The notes: generated by a model not told the origin, from the letters alone. Positions 26,614 to 34,310 are shown, counted from the stretch's first letter. The stretch: DNA of 37,181 nt from Pseudomonadota bacterium (GCA_021767745.1 JAASSS010000004.1:1-37181), one strand, 5' to 3'. Program-made: numbers and translations.

Positions 26614-27003
26614 TTACCTCTGCCCGCCGGTGATGGCGGTGCGCAGGCCGCGGATGCGGCTGTTCAGGAACTCGAGCGTGGCCTGGTAGCGGATGGCGTT
26701 GTCGGTGAAGGCGGCCTGCTCGGCCTGCCGGTCCACGGTATTGCCGTCCAGACTCGACTGCAGTGCCGGCCGATAACCCATCCCCGCCGTGCCGGCTGCC
26801 TGCCGGCCGGCCAGGTGACCGGGCGCCGTGCGCGCCGGGGCCTGGCCGCCGGCGGCGTCGAGTGCCTGGCGAAAGTCGATGTCGCGCGCCTTGTAGTGCG
26901 GCGTGTCGGCATTGGCCAGGTTCGAGGCCAGCAGCCCCGTGCGCTGGCCCAGCACGCGCAGTGCCTTGACGTGCAGTGCGAACGGATCGTCGATGGAAGC
27001 CAT
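26614..27003 (-). CDS. flgB: Flagellar proximal rod protein FlgB
   Basis: A 129-residue rod protein, first gene of the rod-hook operon. MASIDDPFALHVKALRVLGQ, SNLANADTPHYKARDIDF and the C-terminal TDNAIRYQATLEFLNSRIRG are family signatures. The ATG at 27003 is preferred over one at 27045 because AGAGGTGG lies eight bases before it and because the upstream ATG lies within the sigma54 promoter at 27041-27056. Confidence 0.96.
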   Translation of the reverse strand: MASIDDPFALHVKALRVLGQRTGLLASNLANADTPHYKARDIDFRQALDAAGGQAPARTAPGHLAGRQAAGTAGMGYRPALQSSLDGNTVDRQAEQAAFTDNAIRYQATLEFLNSRIRGLRTAITGGQR

Positions 27004-27040
27004 GGTGTCGCCACCTCTGCCCAGCATTCGCAGCTCAGGC

Positions 27041-27056
27041 AGCAAGCGGCATGCCA
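27041..27056 (-). promoter_or_regulatory. Sigma54 promoter of the flgB operon
   Basis: On the minus strand the sequence reads TGGCATGCCGCTTGCT (27056 to 27041): -24 TGGCAT, five-base spacer, -12 TTGCT. This matches the RpoN consensus TGGCAC-N5-TTGCW at all but one position. The predicted start point gives a leader of roughly 27 bases to flgB. It fits activation by FleQ or a related enhancer-binding protein. Confidence 0.75.
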
Positions 27057-27162
27057 GTGACAGGCGGCGGCCGACGGACGGTAGCGGCAGGTGGTCAGGC
27101 GGTAGGAAAGCAGGAACGGGGGCGGCACGCCGGGGCGCGCCGTGCTGCGTCCGGCCCGGACG

Positions 27163-28539
27163 TCAGTCGCGCTCGTTGAGGTTCGGCAGGTTCGCCAGCT
27201 GCTGGGTGAGGAAGGCGCTGGTGGAGTTGAGCTGGCTCAGCAGGCTGTCCAGCGCCTGAAACTCCCGCAGCAGCCGCGATTCCAGCGCGCTGGTGCGCTC
27301 GTCGAGCCGCTCGCGCTGCACGTCCAGCGCGGCGATCGAGGCATCCAGGCCCTCGGTGCGGGCCGTCAGAAGTCCGTCGTCGCCGAGATAGCCCGCCACG
27401 AAACCGTCGAGCCGCCCGCCAAGGCCGGTCTCCCCCAGCAGCGCCGCCAGCGCCGCCGGATCGTTCTCGAGCTGTTCGACCAGCGCGTCCTTGTCGAGCG
27501 AGAGCGTGCCCTCGGTCGAGGTCGTGATGCCGATCTGCGAGAGCAGGCGCAGCGGGCCCTCGCCGTTCTCGCCGCCGACGATGCCGCGCAGGCGCGATTC
27601 CAGTCCGCGCGCGGTGGCGTCGCCCAGCAGCGGTCCGCGCGCATCGCCCTCGGGGTCGAAGCGGGTCAGGTCCCCGAGCGTCTGCACGAGTTTGTTGTAG
27701 GTCTTGATGAAACGCTCGACGTCGGCGACGGCGCCGTCCGTGTCGCGGCCCACGGTCAGCGCGGTGCGCTCCCCGGGCCGGGCCGTCAGCGCCGTGAGGC
27801 TCACGCCGGCGATGGCGTCGTCGAAGGTGTTGTCGGCACTCTCGATCAGGATGCCGTCGATCCGCAGCTGGCCATCGCGTGCGGCCTGCTGCTCGCTGAG
27901 GTTGCGTACGCCCTCGGGATCGGCTTCCCAGACGAAGCCGGCGAGGCTACCGGCGTCATCGCGGGCGGCCACGGACAGCGCCTGGGCCGTGCCGCTGCCG
28001 GCGGCGGTGAGTACCAGCCGAGTGCCTTCCGCGCCGGTGATCAGGCCCGCGCGCACGCCGGGGTTGTCCTCGGCCTCGTTGATGGCGGTGGCGAGCTCGG
28101 CGAGCGTCGCGCCGCTGGCCAGCGTCACGCTGAAGGTGTCGGTGCCGGCGGTGATATCGAGGCTGCCCGTGCCGACGGCGACATCGGCGCCGCTGAAGGC
28201 GGCGCTGGCGAGTTTCTGCGTCTGCGCCAGCTGCACCACTTCGATGTCGTAGCCGGCCAGGGCCGCCGTGGGCTCGGCGGTGGCCGCGAAGGTGGCCGGC
28301 TCACCGATCGTCACGCCGCGGGCGGCGAAGCGGTCCGCCTCGCCCAGCGCGGCGTAGGCATCCTGGAAGGCCTGTAGCGCACTGCGCAGCGTGCCGAAGG
28401 CGGACAGCTGCGCCTGATAGCCCGCCTCGCGCCGGGCGAGCCGGAGCGTGGCCGGCTGGCGCTCGGCCGCCACGAGCTGATTCACCAGCCCGCTGACGTC
28501 GAGGCCCGAGCCGATGCCGGGAGAGCTGAGCGAGGCCAT
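27163..28539 (-). CDS. fliD: Flagellar filament cap protein FliD
   Basis: A 458-residue hook-associated protein 2. N-terminal domain (about 9-105): GIGSGLDVSGLVNQLVAAER and YQAQLSAFGTLRSALQAF. C-terminal domain (about 215-440): VSLTALTARPGERTALTV, VERFIKTYNKLVQTL, and the closing coiled coil SRLLREFQALDSLLSQLNST. It caps the growing filament and folds flagellin at the tip. GGAGG lies 12 bases before the ATG. It is the last gene of the fliC-flaG-fliD unit; fliS is not next to it but on the other strand. Confidence 0.96.
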   Translation of the reverse strand: MASLSSPGIGSGLDVSGLVNQLVAAERQPATLRLARREAGYQAQLSAFGTLRSALQAFQDAYAALGEADRFAARGVTIGEPATFAATAEPTAALAGYDIEVVQLAQTQKLASAAFSGADVAVGTGSLDITAGTDTFSVTLASGATLAELATAINEAEDNPGVRAGLITGAEGTRLVLTAAGSGTAQALSVAARDDAGSLAGFVWEADPEGVRNLSEQQAARDGQLRIDGILIESADNTFDDAIAGVSLTALTARPGERTALTVGRDTDGAVADVERFIKTYNKLVQTLGDLTRFDPEGDARGPLLGDATARGLESRLRGIVGGENGEGPLRLLSQIGITTSTEGTLSLDKDALVEQLENDPAALAALLGETGLGGRLDGFVAGYLGDDGLLTARTEGLDASIAALDVQRERLDERTSALESRLLREFQALDSLLSQLNSTSAFLTQQLANLPNLNERD

Positions 28540-28546
28540 GGCGGTG

Positions 28547-28966
28547 CTAGGCCTCCACGTCCAGCAGCGCGGGATCGCCGCCCTCGGCGAGCACCTCGCG
28601 CAGCCGCACGACCTCTTCGGGCGGCAACTGGCGGATCTGCTCGCCGCTGTTGGCGTCCATCACCCGGATGATGGTCTGGCGACTGGCGCCGTCGACCTCG
28701 AAGCGCAGCCGCAACTGGCGGGCGCCGGAGGCCGCGTCGAGCGCGGCGGCCAGCTCGCCGGCGAGCTGTGCGATCCGGCTCATCTCCTCCGGCCCGGTAT
28801 CGGGAGTCGAAGATGGCAGGCCGGCGTCGTCGGCGCCGGCCGCAAACGGAGTCGCCCGCGAGACAACGCTCGCGGGCGGGGAAACGGGTCCGGCAGCAGG
28901 CCCGGCCGCACCCGGCGCGGGCCGCTCCGGGAGCGGGAGCATGCTGCTTGCAGGAGTGATTGCCAT
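28547..28966 (-). CDS. flaG: FlaG family flagellar protein
   Basis: A 139-residue FlaG-like protein. The C-terminal half carries the conserved domain: LRFEVDGASRQTIIRVMDAN followed by SGEQIRQLPPEEVVRLREVL, both typical of FlaG. The N-terminal ~60 residues are a low-complexity Pro/Ala-rich leader. FlaG affects filament length in polar flagella, by a mechanism not fully settled. It lies between fliC (53 bases) and fliD (7 bases), the usual Pseudomonas/Vibrio order. Confidence 0.92.
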   Translation of the reverse strand: MAITPASSMLPLPERPAPGAAGPAAGPVSPPASVVSRATPFAAGADDAGLPSSTPDTGPEEMSRIAQLAGELAAALDAASGARQLRLRFEVDGASRQTIIRVMDANSGEQIRQLPPEEVVRLREVLAEGGDPALLDVEA

Positions 28967-28985
28967 GGCACCAGGCTCCGATGGG

Positions 28986-29011
28986 GGCGGCGTCGCCGCA
29001 GCGACGCCGCC
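28986..29011 (-). terminator. Perfect 11-bp hairpin after fliC
   Basis: GGCGGCGTCGC (28986-28996) and GCGACGCCGCC (29001-29011) pair perfectly around a CGCA loop, starting eight bases after the fliC stop. No T-run follows on the minus strand, and the flaG start lies just beyond. It may be a partial terminator or an mRNA 3' stabiliser that keeps flagellin transcripts far more abundant than flaG-fliD. Confidence 0.5.
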
Positions 29012-29019
29012 GGCGGGGC

Positions 29020-30447
29020 TTACTGCAGCAGCGACAGGGCCGACTGCGGCAGCGTGTTGGCCTGCGCCAGGATCGACAGACTCGCCTGCTGCAGGATCTG
29101 GTTGCGGGTCAGGTTCGCCGTCTCGGCAGCGAAGTCGGCATCGACGATCCGCGAGCGCGCGGCGCTGATGTTCTCCGAGGTCGCCTGCAGGTTGTTGATG
29201 GTCGACTCGAAACGATTCTGCACCGCACCCAAAGAGGCGCGGGCCGCGTTCAGCGAACCCAGCGCCGAGTCCACGCGCTGGATGGCTTCCTGCGAGCCTG
29301 CCACTGTGGAGATGTCCACGGTGTTGATGCCGCTGGCGTCCTTGGCGATGGCGGCGCTGAGGCCGACGTTGGCCGTCGTGCCACCCACGGCGATGCTGTC
29401 GGTGCTGGACACGGTCAGCGTGCCGCGCAGGACGCCGTCGAAATCGCCACCGGTCACCGAGATGCCGTCGGTGCCGGCGGTGAAGCCGGTGCCGCTTTCG
29501 GTCACGGTGATGTTGCTGCCATCGGCCGCGCTCAGCGTCAGATCGCCGCCGTTCAGGGAGGCGATCACGCCGGTGCGGTCAGATTCCGCGTTGATGGCAT
29601 CGCGCAGCGCGCTGTTCGTCAGCGCCGTGCTGACATCCTGATTGGTGTAGATGGCGACGCCGTTCACGCTGAGGTTGTACGTGTCGCTGGCCGTGCCGCC
29701 GATGGCGCCGACCGTCTGCGTGCCGCTGGTCTGGGCCGTGACGCTCAGGTCGGACAGACCGGCATCGTTGATCGCCGCAGCCTTGGCGAAGGCGGACGTG
29801 GCGTCCTTGGAGGTATCACCGGAGACGGCGAAGCCGGCACTGGAGGCGATTTCCTGTGCCGCGCCGCCGCCGATGGCAATCGTGATGTCGGTCGCCGCAG
29901 CAGCGGCCACTTCCGCGCCGGTCTCGGTCGCGATGCCGCCGATGCTCGAGGACTTCACGCTGGTGATGCCGAACTCGATCGTCTGGTTGGCGTTCGCGCC
30001 GACCTGGAAGGAGGCGCTGGTGAACGAGCCGTCCAGGATGCGGATGCCGTTGAACTCGGTGGTGGACGCCACCCGGTCGAGCTCGGCCACCAGCTGACTG
30101 ACCTCCGACTGCAACGCCTGACGGTCGCTGGCCGAGTTGGTCGCGTTCGCGGACTGGATGGCCAGCTCACGCACGCGCTGCAGCAGCTGGGTGGTCTCGC
30201 CGATGGCGCTCTCCGCCGTCTGCGCCAGCGAAATGCCGTCGTTGGCGTTGCGCGCCGCCTGGTCGAGACCGCGGATCTGGGTGGTGAACCGCTCGGCGAT
30301 GGCGATGCCGGCGGCGTCGTCCTTGGCACTGTTCACGCGCAGGCCCGAGGACAGGCGCTCCAGCGAGGTCTGCAGGGCGCTTTGCGAGCGGTTCAGACCG
30401 CGCTGTGCCGTCAGCGAGGCGATGTTGGTATTGATGACCTGAGGCAT
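29020..30447 (-). CDS. fliC: Flagellin
   Basis: A 475-residue flagellin. The conserved N-terminal D0/D1 region starts [20 protein letters not shown] and includes [20 protein letters not shown] and [11 protein letters not shown]. The C-terminal D1/D0 (about 390-475) includes [20 protein letters not shown] and ends [12 protein letters not shown]. The central part (about 180-385) is Ala/Gly/Thr/Ser rich and variable, as expected of surface-exposed D2/D3. There are no cysteines. GGGAGA precedes the ATG by five bases. It is exported through the hollow flagellum with FliS as the likely chaperone, and is driven by the sigma28-like promoter about 90 bases upstream. Confidence 0.97.
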   Translation of the reverse strand: MPQVINTNIASLTAQRGLNRSQSALQTSLERLSSGLRVNSAKDDAAGIAIAERFTTQIRGLDQAARNANDGISLAQTAESAIGETTQLLQRVRELAIQSANATNSASDRQALQSEVSQLVAELDRVASTTEFNGIRILDGSFTSASFQVGANANQTIEFGITSVKSSSIGGIATETGAEVAAAAATDITIAIGGGAAQEIASSAGFAVSGDTSKDATSAFAKAAAINDAGLSDLSVTAQTSGTQTVGAIGGTASDTYNLSVNGVAIYTNQDVSTALTNSALRDAINAESDRTGVIASLNGGDLTLSAADGSNITVTESGTGFTAGTDGISVTGGDFDGVLRGTLTVSSTDSIAVGGTTANVGLSAAIAKDASGINTVDISTVAGSQEAIQRVDSALGSLNAARASLGAVQNRFESTINNLQATSENISAARSRIVDADFAAETANLTRNQILQQASLSILAQANTLPQSALSLLQ

Positions 30448-30744
30448 GGGGGTCTCCCGTTGTTCGACTTCCAGGCGATGGCCGCTCGTGGGCTCCGTGA
30501 TCGCCAAGGCGCGACAGTGCGCTCTCGTGGCGGTTATCGGGCTGGCCGGGGGCGCGCTTGAGGGGCCGGGTGCCGGATTTCTGACGACCGGACGGACGGC
30601 ATTCGGGCGCCGAACGGCGGTGGGGCGGACCGCCGGTCGGGGCACCCCCTGCCGGTCGATCAAGAAGCACGCCGGCCTCCCGTTAACCCCGGTGGCGGCG
30701 GCATGGGCCGGCCGTCGTTTCCGATCCACCTGCCGGGGTAGCAC
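30448..30744. other. Divergent fliC/fliS intergenic region
   Basis: These 297 bases separate fliC (minus) and fliS (plus). The sigma28-like fliC promoter is at 30534-30561, leaving a flagellin leader of about 80 bases. On the plus strand I found no convincing sigma54, sigma28 or sigma70 site for fliS. No open frame here looks like a gene. Confidence 0.5.
30534..30561 (-). promoter_or_regulatory. Sigma28 (FliA) promoter of fliC
   Basis: On the minus strand TCAAG (30561-30557) is followed by 15 bases and CCCGATAA (30541-30534). The -10 differs from the FliA consensus GCCGATAA at one base. The -35 resembles TAAAG with one change, with spacing within a base of ideal. Position and gene fit late flagellar expression. 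Confidence 0.7.
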
Positions 30745-31155
30745 ATGAAGTACGAGAGCGCAGTCGGCGCCTACCGCCGCATGGGCGCGGAGCGGGCCAG
30801 CACGGCCGAGCCCGCCATGCGGGTGACGATGCTCATGCAGGGCGCGCTCGATCGTCTGGCCGCGGCCGGTGGCGCGCTGGCGGCCGGGCGGCGTGCCGAG
30901 AAGGCCCGCCACATCGGCCGCGCCGTGGCCATCATCGATGCCCTGGGCGGCAGTCTGGACCGCGAGGCGGGCGGCGAGATCGCCGAGAACCTTGCCGCCC
31001 TGTACGGCTACATGCTGCGGCGTCTGCTGCAGGCCAACCTGCACGACGATGCCGCCGCGCTCGCCGAGGTCGGCACCCTGCTGCGGCAGGTGAAGTCCGG
31101 CTGGGATGCTGCCACCGGCGCGCCATCGGCCGGGGCGGCGGCCTCGGCCGGCTGA
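30745..31155 (+). CDS. fliS: Flagellin export chaperone FliS
   Basis: A 136-residue helical chaperone. [20 protein letters not shown] at the N-terminus, [40 protein letters not shown] and the [20 protein letters not shown] block are the FliS signatures. It binds the flagellin C-terminus in the cytoplasm and prevents early polymerisation. The ribosome site is weak (GGGG about nine bases upstream). It is divergent from fliC, whereas in Pseudomonas fliS follows fliD on the same strand. The stop overlaps the start of the next gene by one base. Confidence 0.93.
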   Translation: MKYESAVGAYRRMGAERASTAEPAMRVTMLMQGALDRLAAAGGALAAGRRAEKARHIGRAVAIIDALGGSLDREAGGEIAENLAALYGYMLRRLLQANLHDDAAALAEVGTLLRQVKSGWDAATGAPSAGAAASAG

Positions 31156-31505
31156 TGCCGACGCCGGGCCCCGCCGCGAGGCGGCCTGCTATGGCCGCGG
31201 TCGCCGGCCCGCAGCCCGCCGGCCAGCTGGCGCCGGTGCTGGCGGCATCATCCCTGGCGCCGGCCGTGGCGGCGCTCGAGGCGAGCGTGAGGGCCGCCGA
31301 CTGGATGCGCTTGCTGACACTGCACGCCGATCTCGACCGTCGCCTGCGCACCGAGGCCTTCTCCGCCGACGAGCTGCGCGCCGTGCAGGCCTGCCACGAG
31401 GCCTGGCGCGAGGCGCTGGTGCAGGCGCGCGAGGCGCTGTGCGCCGAGGCGGCCAGCCAGCGCGCGAACGCGCGCGCCGCCCGCCGCTACCTGCAACATC
31501 CCTGA
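31155..31505 (+). CDS. FliT-like flagellar chaperone
   Basis: A 116-residue, Ala-rich, predicted helical protein. Its start shares a base with the fliS stop (TGATG). After a Pro/Ala-rich stretch of about 25 residues, the region [20 protein letters not shown] and the helix ending [11 protein letters not shown] have the look of small FliT/FleP-type proteins that follow fliS in Pseudomonas and relatives. Sequence similarity alone is weak; the call rests mainly on position, size and helical pattern. A FliT-type partner would be the FliD chaperone. Confidence 0.6.
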   Translation: MPTPGPAARRPAMAAVAGPQPAGQLAPVLAASSLAPAVAALEASVRAADWMRLLTLHADLDRRLRTEAFSADELRAVQACHEAWREALVQAREALCAEAASQRANARAARRYLQHP

Positions 31506-31630
31506 CGATCCCTCCGGGCGCGCCGCCGCGCCCCTGCCCACACCAGACCGCCGTGGGGCGCCGCCGGCAAGCACCCGATTCGGCGTTGTCCGGCTGCCGG
31601 TCATGAGCCTGCTGGTGCCGCTCGTCGGCC

Positions 31631-31660
31631 TTGACAGCGCGCGCTGTGCCTGCGTCTACT
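31631..31660 (+). promoter_or_regulatory. Possible sigma70 promoter of fleQ with an overlapping palindrome
   Basis: TTGACA at 31631-31636 is a perfect -35. TCTACT at 31655-31660, 18 bases on, is a modest -10. A perfect 14-base palindrome, ACAGCGCGCGCTGT (31634-31647), overlaps the -35 and spacer and could be an operator. fleQ starts about 50 bases downstream. The rest of the 31506-31711 gap shows nothing else. Confidence 0.4.
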
Positions 31661-31711
31661 GCGCCAAAATAATGACACTCTGCGGCCGGGCAGAGCGGGG
31701 AGCCGAGGCGC

Positions 31712-33130
31712 ATGGCGCGATCGAAATTGCTGATCGTCGACGAGGATCCGGCGCGAGTCGAAGAACTCACGCGGGTCCTCGAGTTTCTGGATGTCGATGT
31801 CGAGCGCGGTGCCGATCCGGCCACCGTGCCCGTGGGCGACGATGCCGCCCTGGCCGGCGTGTGCCTGGGCAGGCTCGCCAGCGAGGCAGCCCTGGAGGCG
31901 TTGGCCAGGCGACTGCGTGAGCAGGCACCGCGGCTGCCCGTGCTGTTGCTGGATGAGCCGCCGGCGACGCTGGAGGGCCAGCCGGTATGGCGGGTACGCC
32001 GGCCGATCCGGTACGCCCAGTTGGCCGAATCGCTGCGCGCGGTGGAAATCTACCGGGCCCGCCAGCGGGCGCAGGCGCCCGGGGGCGGCGAGCGCGACCC
32101 GGAACTCTTCCGTAGCCTGGTCGGCAATTCCCGCAAGATCCGCCAGGTGCGCCAGCTGATCTCGCAGGTGGCGGGTTCGGATGCCTCGGTGCTGATCCTC
32201 GGCGAGTCCGGCACCGGCAAGGAGGTGGTGGCGCGCAACATCCACTACCACTCCACGCGGCGGGACGGGCCGTTCGTGCCGGTGAACTGCGGCGCCATTC
32301 CGGCGGATCTGCTGGAGTCGGAGCTGTTCGGCCACGAGAAGGGGGCCTTCACCGGCGCGATCAGCGCTCGGCAGGGCCGCTTCGAACTGGCGCAGGACGG
32401 CACCCTGTTCCTCGACGAAATCGGCGACATGAGCCTGTCGATGCAGGTCAAGCTGCTGCGGGTGCTGCAGGAGCGGGTATTCGAGCGCGTGGGCAGCAAT
32501 CGGCAGCTGACCGCCAACGCCCGCATCGTGGCGGCCACCCACCGCGATCTGGAAACCCGCATCGACGAGGGGGACTTTCGCGAAGACCTGTTCTACCGGC
32601 TCAACGTCTTCCCGATCGAGATGCCCCCGTTGCGCGAGCGGGTCGAGGACCTGCCGCTGCTGATCGAGGAGCTGATCACCCGCATCGAGCACGATCGCGG
32701 GCACTCGGTGCGGCTCACCTCGGCCGCCATCATCGCCCTGTGCCAGTACCGCTGGCCCGGCAATGTGCGCGAGCTGGCGAACCTGGTGGAGCGGCTGGCC
32801 ATTCTGCATCCGTTCGGCGTGGTCGACATCGGCGACCTGCCGGCACGCTACCGCGAGCACGCCGGCGACATCGAGCAGGCGCCGGTGCTGGAGCTGCCCG
32901 CGGGCGGCGGTGGCACGGCGGCCGACGGGGCCATGCCCCGGCTGCCGCGCGAGGGCCTGGATCTGAAGGAGCACCTGACGTCGGTGGAGGTCTCCCTGAT
33001 CCGCCAGGCACTGGAGAGCAGCAACGGGGTGGTTTCGCGCGCGGCGAAGCTGCTCAACGTCGGGCGCACCACGCTGGTGGAGAAGATGCGCAAGTACGGC
33101 ATGAGCCGGGACGAGGCGACAAACGCTTGA
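31712..33130 (+). CDS. fleQ: Sigma54-dependent flagellar master regulator FleQ/FlrA
   Basis: A 472-residue enhancer-binding protein. N-terminal FleQ receiver-like domain (~1-115); AAA+ domain (~135-380) with Walker A GESGTGKE (164-171), the sigma54-contacting GAFTGA (211-216), Walker B TLFLDE (231-236) and R-finger region; C-terminal FIS-type helix-turn-helix (~425-462, [20 protein letters not shown]). The c-di-GMP contacts described for P. aeruginosa FleQ are all present at an offset of 10: LFRS (132-135), KEVVARN (170-176) and ELITR (320-324). It should activate sigma54 flagellar promoters and respond to c-di-GMP. GGGGAG and GAGG lie upstream of the ATG. The next gene is separated by 137 bases with its own sigma54 promoter. 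Confidence 0.95.
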   Translation: MARSKLLIVDEDPARVEELTRVLEFLDVDVERGADPATVPVGDDAALAGVCLGRLASEAALEALARRLREQAPRLPVLLLDEPPATLEGQPVWRVRRPIRYAQLAESLRAVEIYRARQRAQAPGGGERDPELFRSLVGNSRKIRQVRQLISQVAGSDASVLILGESGTGKEVVARNIHYHSTRRDGPFVPVNCGAIPADLLESELFGHEKGAFTGAISARQGRFELAQDGTLFLDEIGDMSLSMQVKLLRVLQERVFERVGSNRQLTANARIVAATHRDLETRIDEGDFREDLFYRLNVFPIEMPPLRERVEDLPLLIEELITRIEHDRGHSVRLTSAAIIALCQYRWPGNVRELANLVERLAILHPFGVVDIGDLPARYREHAGDIEQAPVLELPAGGGGTAADGAMPRLPREGLDLKEHLTSVEVSLIRQALESSNGVVSRAAKLLNVGRTTLVEKMRKYGMSRDEATNA

Positions 33131-33166
33131 CGCCGCCGGCTTTCCGACGCTAGAGATTTTCGCCAA

Positions 33167-33184
33167 GTCAATAATAATAAAGAC
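33167..33184 (+). promoter_or_regulatory. FleQ-box-like sequence upstream of a sigma54 promoter
   Basis: GTCAATAATAATAAAGAC lies in an AT-rich island unlike the rest of the window. Its left half matches the P. aeruginosa FleQ half-site GTCAAT, and the ends (GTC/GAC) are symmetric. It lies immediately upstream of the -24/-12 promoter, a position used by FleQ-type activators. Inference from sequence and position only. Confidence 0.45.
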
Positions 33185-33194
33185 ATTATTTGCC

Positions 33195-33210
33195 TGGCAC
33201 GTGATCTGCT
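33195..33210 (+). promoter_or_regulatory. Sigma54 promoter of the 33268-fliEFGH operon
   Basis: TGGCACGTGATCTGCT: perfect -24 TGGCAC followed by G as in the extended consensus, five-base spacer, -12 CTGCT (consensus TTGCT). The leader to the ATG at 33268 would be about 47 bases. In Pseudomonas the corresponding fleSR promoter is FleQ and RpoN dependent. Confidence 0.8.
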
Positions 33211-33267
33211 AACGATCGTTTGAGACCGCACCGCGGCCCACGATCAACCGACGCAGACAGGTGCCAC

Positions 33268-33939
33268 ATGAACTCGCCCAGTCCCCGGCCTGCCCCATCC
33301 CCGGCACCGCTGCCGAGCGCCCGTCAGGCCCAGACGCACTTCCTGCTGCTGTTCGATCCCGATTCCGCCCGCGCCGACGACTGGCGCCGACGGCTCGCCC
33401 CCCTGGACTGCCCCGTCCTGGTGGCGAACGACTGGCCGGCGATGCTGGCCTTGGCCCAGCAGGTGCCGGTGGGGCTGGTGGTCTGCGCGGCGGCGCCGGG
33501 ACTCGCCAGTGCGACCCGCCTGCTGCAGCGTCTGCGTCAGCGGCTGACGGTTGTGCCCCCGGTGGTATTGGTCGGCCCGGCACTCGCTGATCGGGATATC
33601 GCGGCCGGGCGGGAAGCCGGCGCGGCCGAGGTGCTGATCGCCACCGCCACCGATCGGCGGCTGGTCGAGCGCCTGGCGCAACACTGGCTAGAGCGTGCGC
33701 CGGTGACCGCAGACCGGCTGCCGCAGGCGCCGGCACCCCCGGTCGTCGCCCCGATGCCCGCGCAGGCACAGGCGCTGGCACAGGACCTGCACGTTCCCGA
33801 GCAGGGGCAGATCCTGGCGGCGCTGGAACGCTTCGCCGGCCACCGTCTGCGGGCGGCGGCGCATCTGGGCATGAGCCCCGGCGCCTTCGCCGACCGGCTC
33901 AGCGCCCTGCGCGCGGCCGGCGTCGTGCTGCCGGCCTGA
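33268..33939 (+). CDS. Pseudo-receiver plus FIS-type HTH protein in the fleSR position
   Basis: A 223-residue protein I do not recognise as a named gene. Residues about 23-143 have receiver-like alternation: LLLFDPDSARADDW with the acidic pair D30/D32, then GLVVCAAAPG where the phosphoacceptor Asp should be, PPVVLVGPA with Gly at the Thr/Ser site, and EVLIAT without the conserved Lys. A Pro/Ala linker (~144-170) leads to a FIS-like helix-turn-helix (~176-213: ILAALERFAGHRLRAAAHLG). There is no AAA+ domain and no GAFTGA. It lies between fleQ and fliE, where Pseudomonas has fleS-fleR. CAGGTG precedes ATG 33268; the frame could start at 33220, but that is at the predicted transcription start. 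It is likely a DNA-binding flagellar regulator not controlled by phosphorylation; function unproven. Confidence 0.65.
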   Translation: MNSPSPRPAPSPAPLPSARQAQTHFLLLFDPDSARADDWRRRLAPLDCPVLVANDWPAMLALAQQVPVGLVVCAAAPGLASATRLLQRLRQRLTVVPPVVLVGPALADRDIAAGREAGAAEVLIATATDRRLVERLAQHWLERAPVTADRLPQAPAPPVVAPMPAQAQALAQDLHVPEQGQILAALERFAGHRLRAAAHLGMSPGAFADRLSALRAAGVVLPA

Positions 33940-33950
33940 AGAGCGAACAG

Positions 33951-34301
33951 ATGAACACGAGTGGGATCGGCAACGCGTCGCTGCTGCGCCAGCTGGCGGC
34001 CCAGGCACGTCAGGTTGCGACCGAACCGGTCGCCCCGGGCGCCGCGCCGGGCAGCGCGCCCACGCCTGCCCAGGTGGACAAGCCGGATTTCGCGGCCCTG
34101 CTGGGTGAGGCGCTCGGCGGCGTCAACGATGCCCAGCAAAGCGCCGCGGCGCTCGGCGAGCGCTTTCTGCGCGGCGGCGATGTCGACCTCGCCGAGGTGA
34201 TGGTGAGCATGCAGCGCGCGGGGCTTTCCTTCCAGGCGATGACCGAGGTACGCAATCACCTGGTGAGTGCGTATCAGGAAATCATGCGGATGCCGGTGTA
34301 A
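33951..34301 (+). CDS. fliE: Flagellar hook-basal body protein FliE
   Basis: A 116-residue protein joining the MS ring to the rod. The conserved C-terminal half reads DFAALLGEALGGVNDAQQSA, then FLRGGDVDLAEVMVSMQRAG and LSFQAMTEVRNHLVSAYQEI, the FliE signature. The N-terminal ~40 residues are Ala/Pro-rich. GAAGAG precedes the ATG. It starts 11 bases after the regulator gene, so both are on one transcript; fliF follows after 9 bases. Confidence 0.95.
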   Translation: MNTSGIGNASLLRQLAAQARQVATEPVAPGAAPGSAPTPAQVDKPDFAALLGEALGGVNDAQQSAAALGERFLRGGDVDLAEVMVSMQRAGLSFQAMTEVRNHLVSAYQEIMRMPV

Positions 34302-34310
34302 GGGGCGCAC

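Noticed and set aside
30690-30744. Possible flagellar promoter for fliS (GTTTCCGATCC near 30716)
   Set aside because: Only a partial sigma28 -10 and no -35 at the needed distance.
29020-31044. Extension of the flagellin frame upstream to 31044
   Set aside because: The extra sequence crosses the promoter region and fliS; the conserved flagellin N-terminus with a ribosome site fixes the start at 30447.
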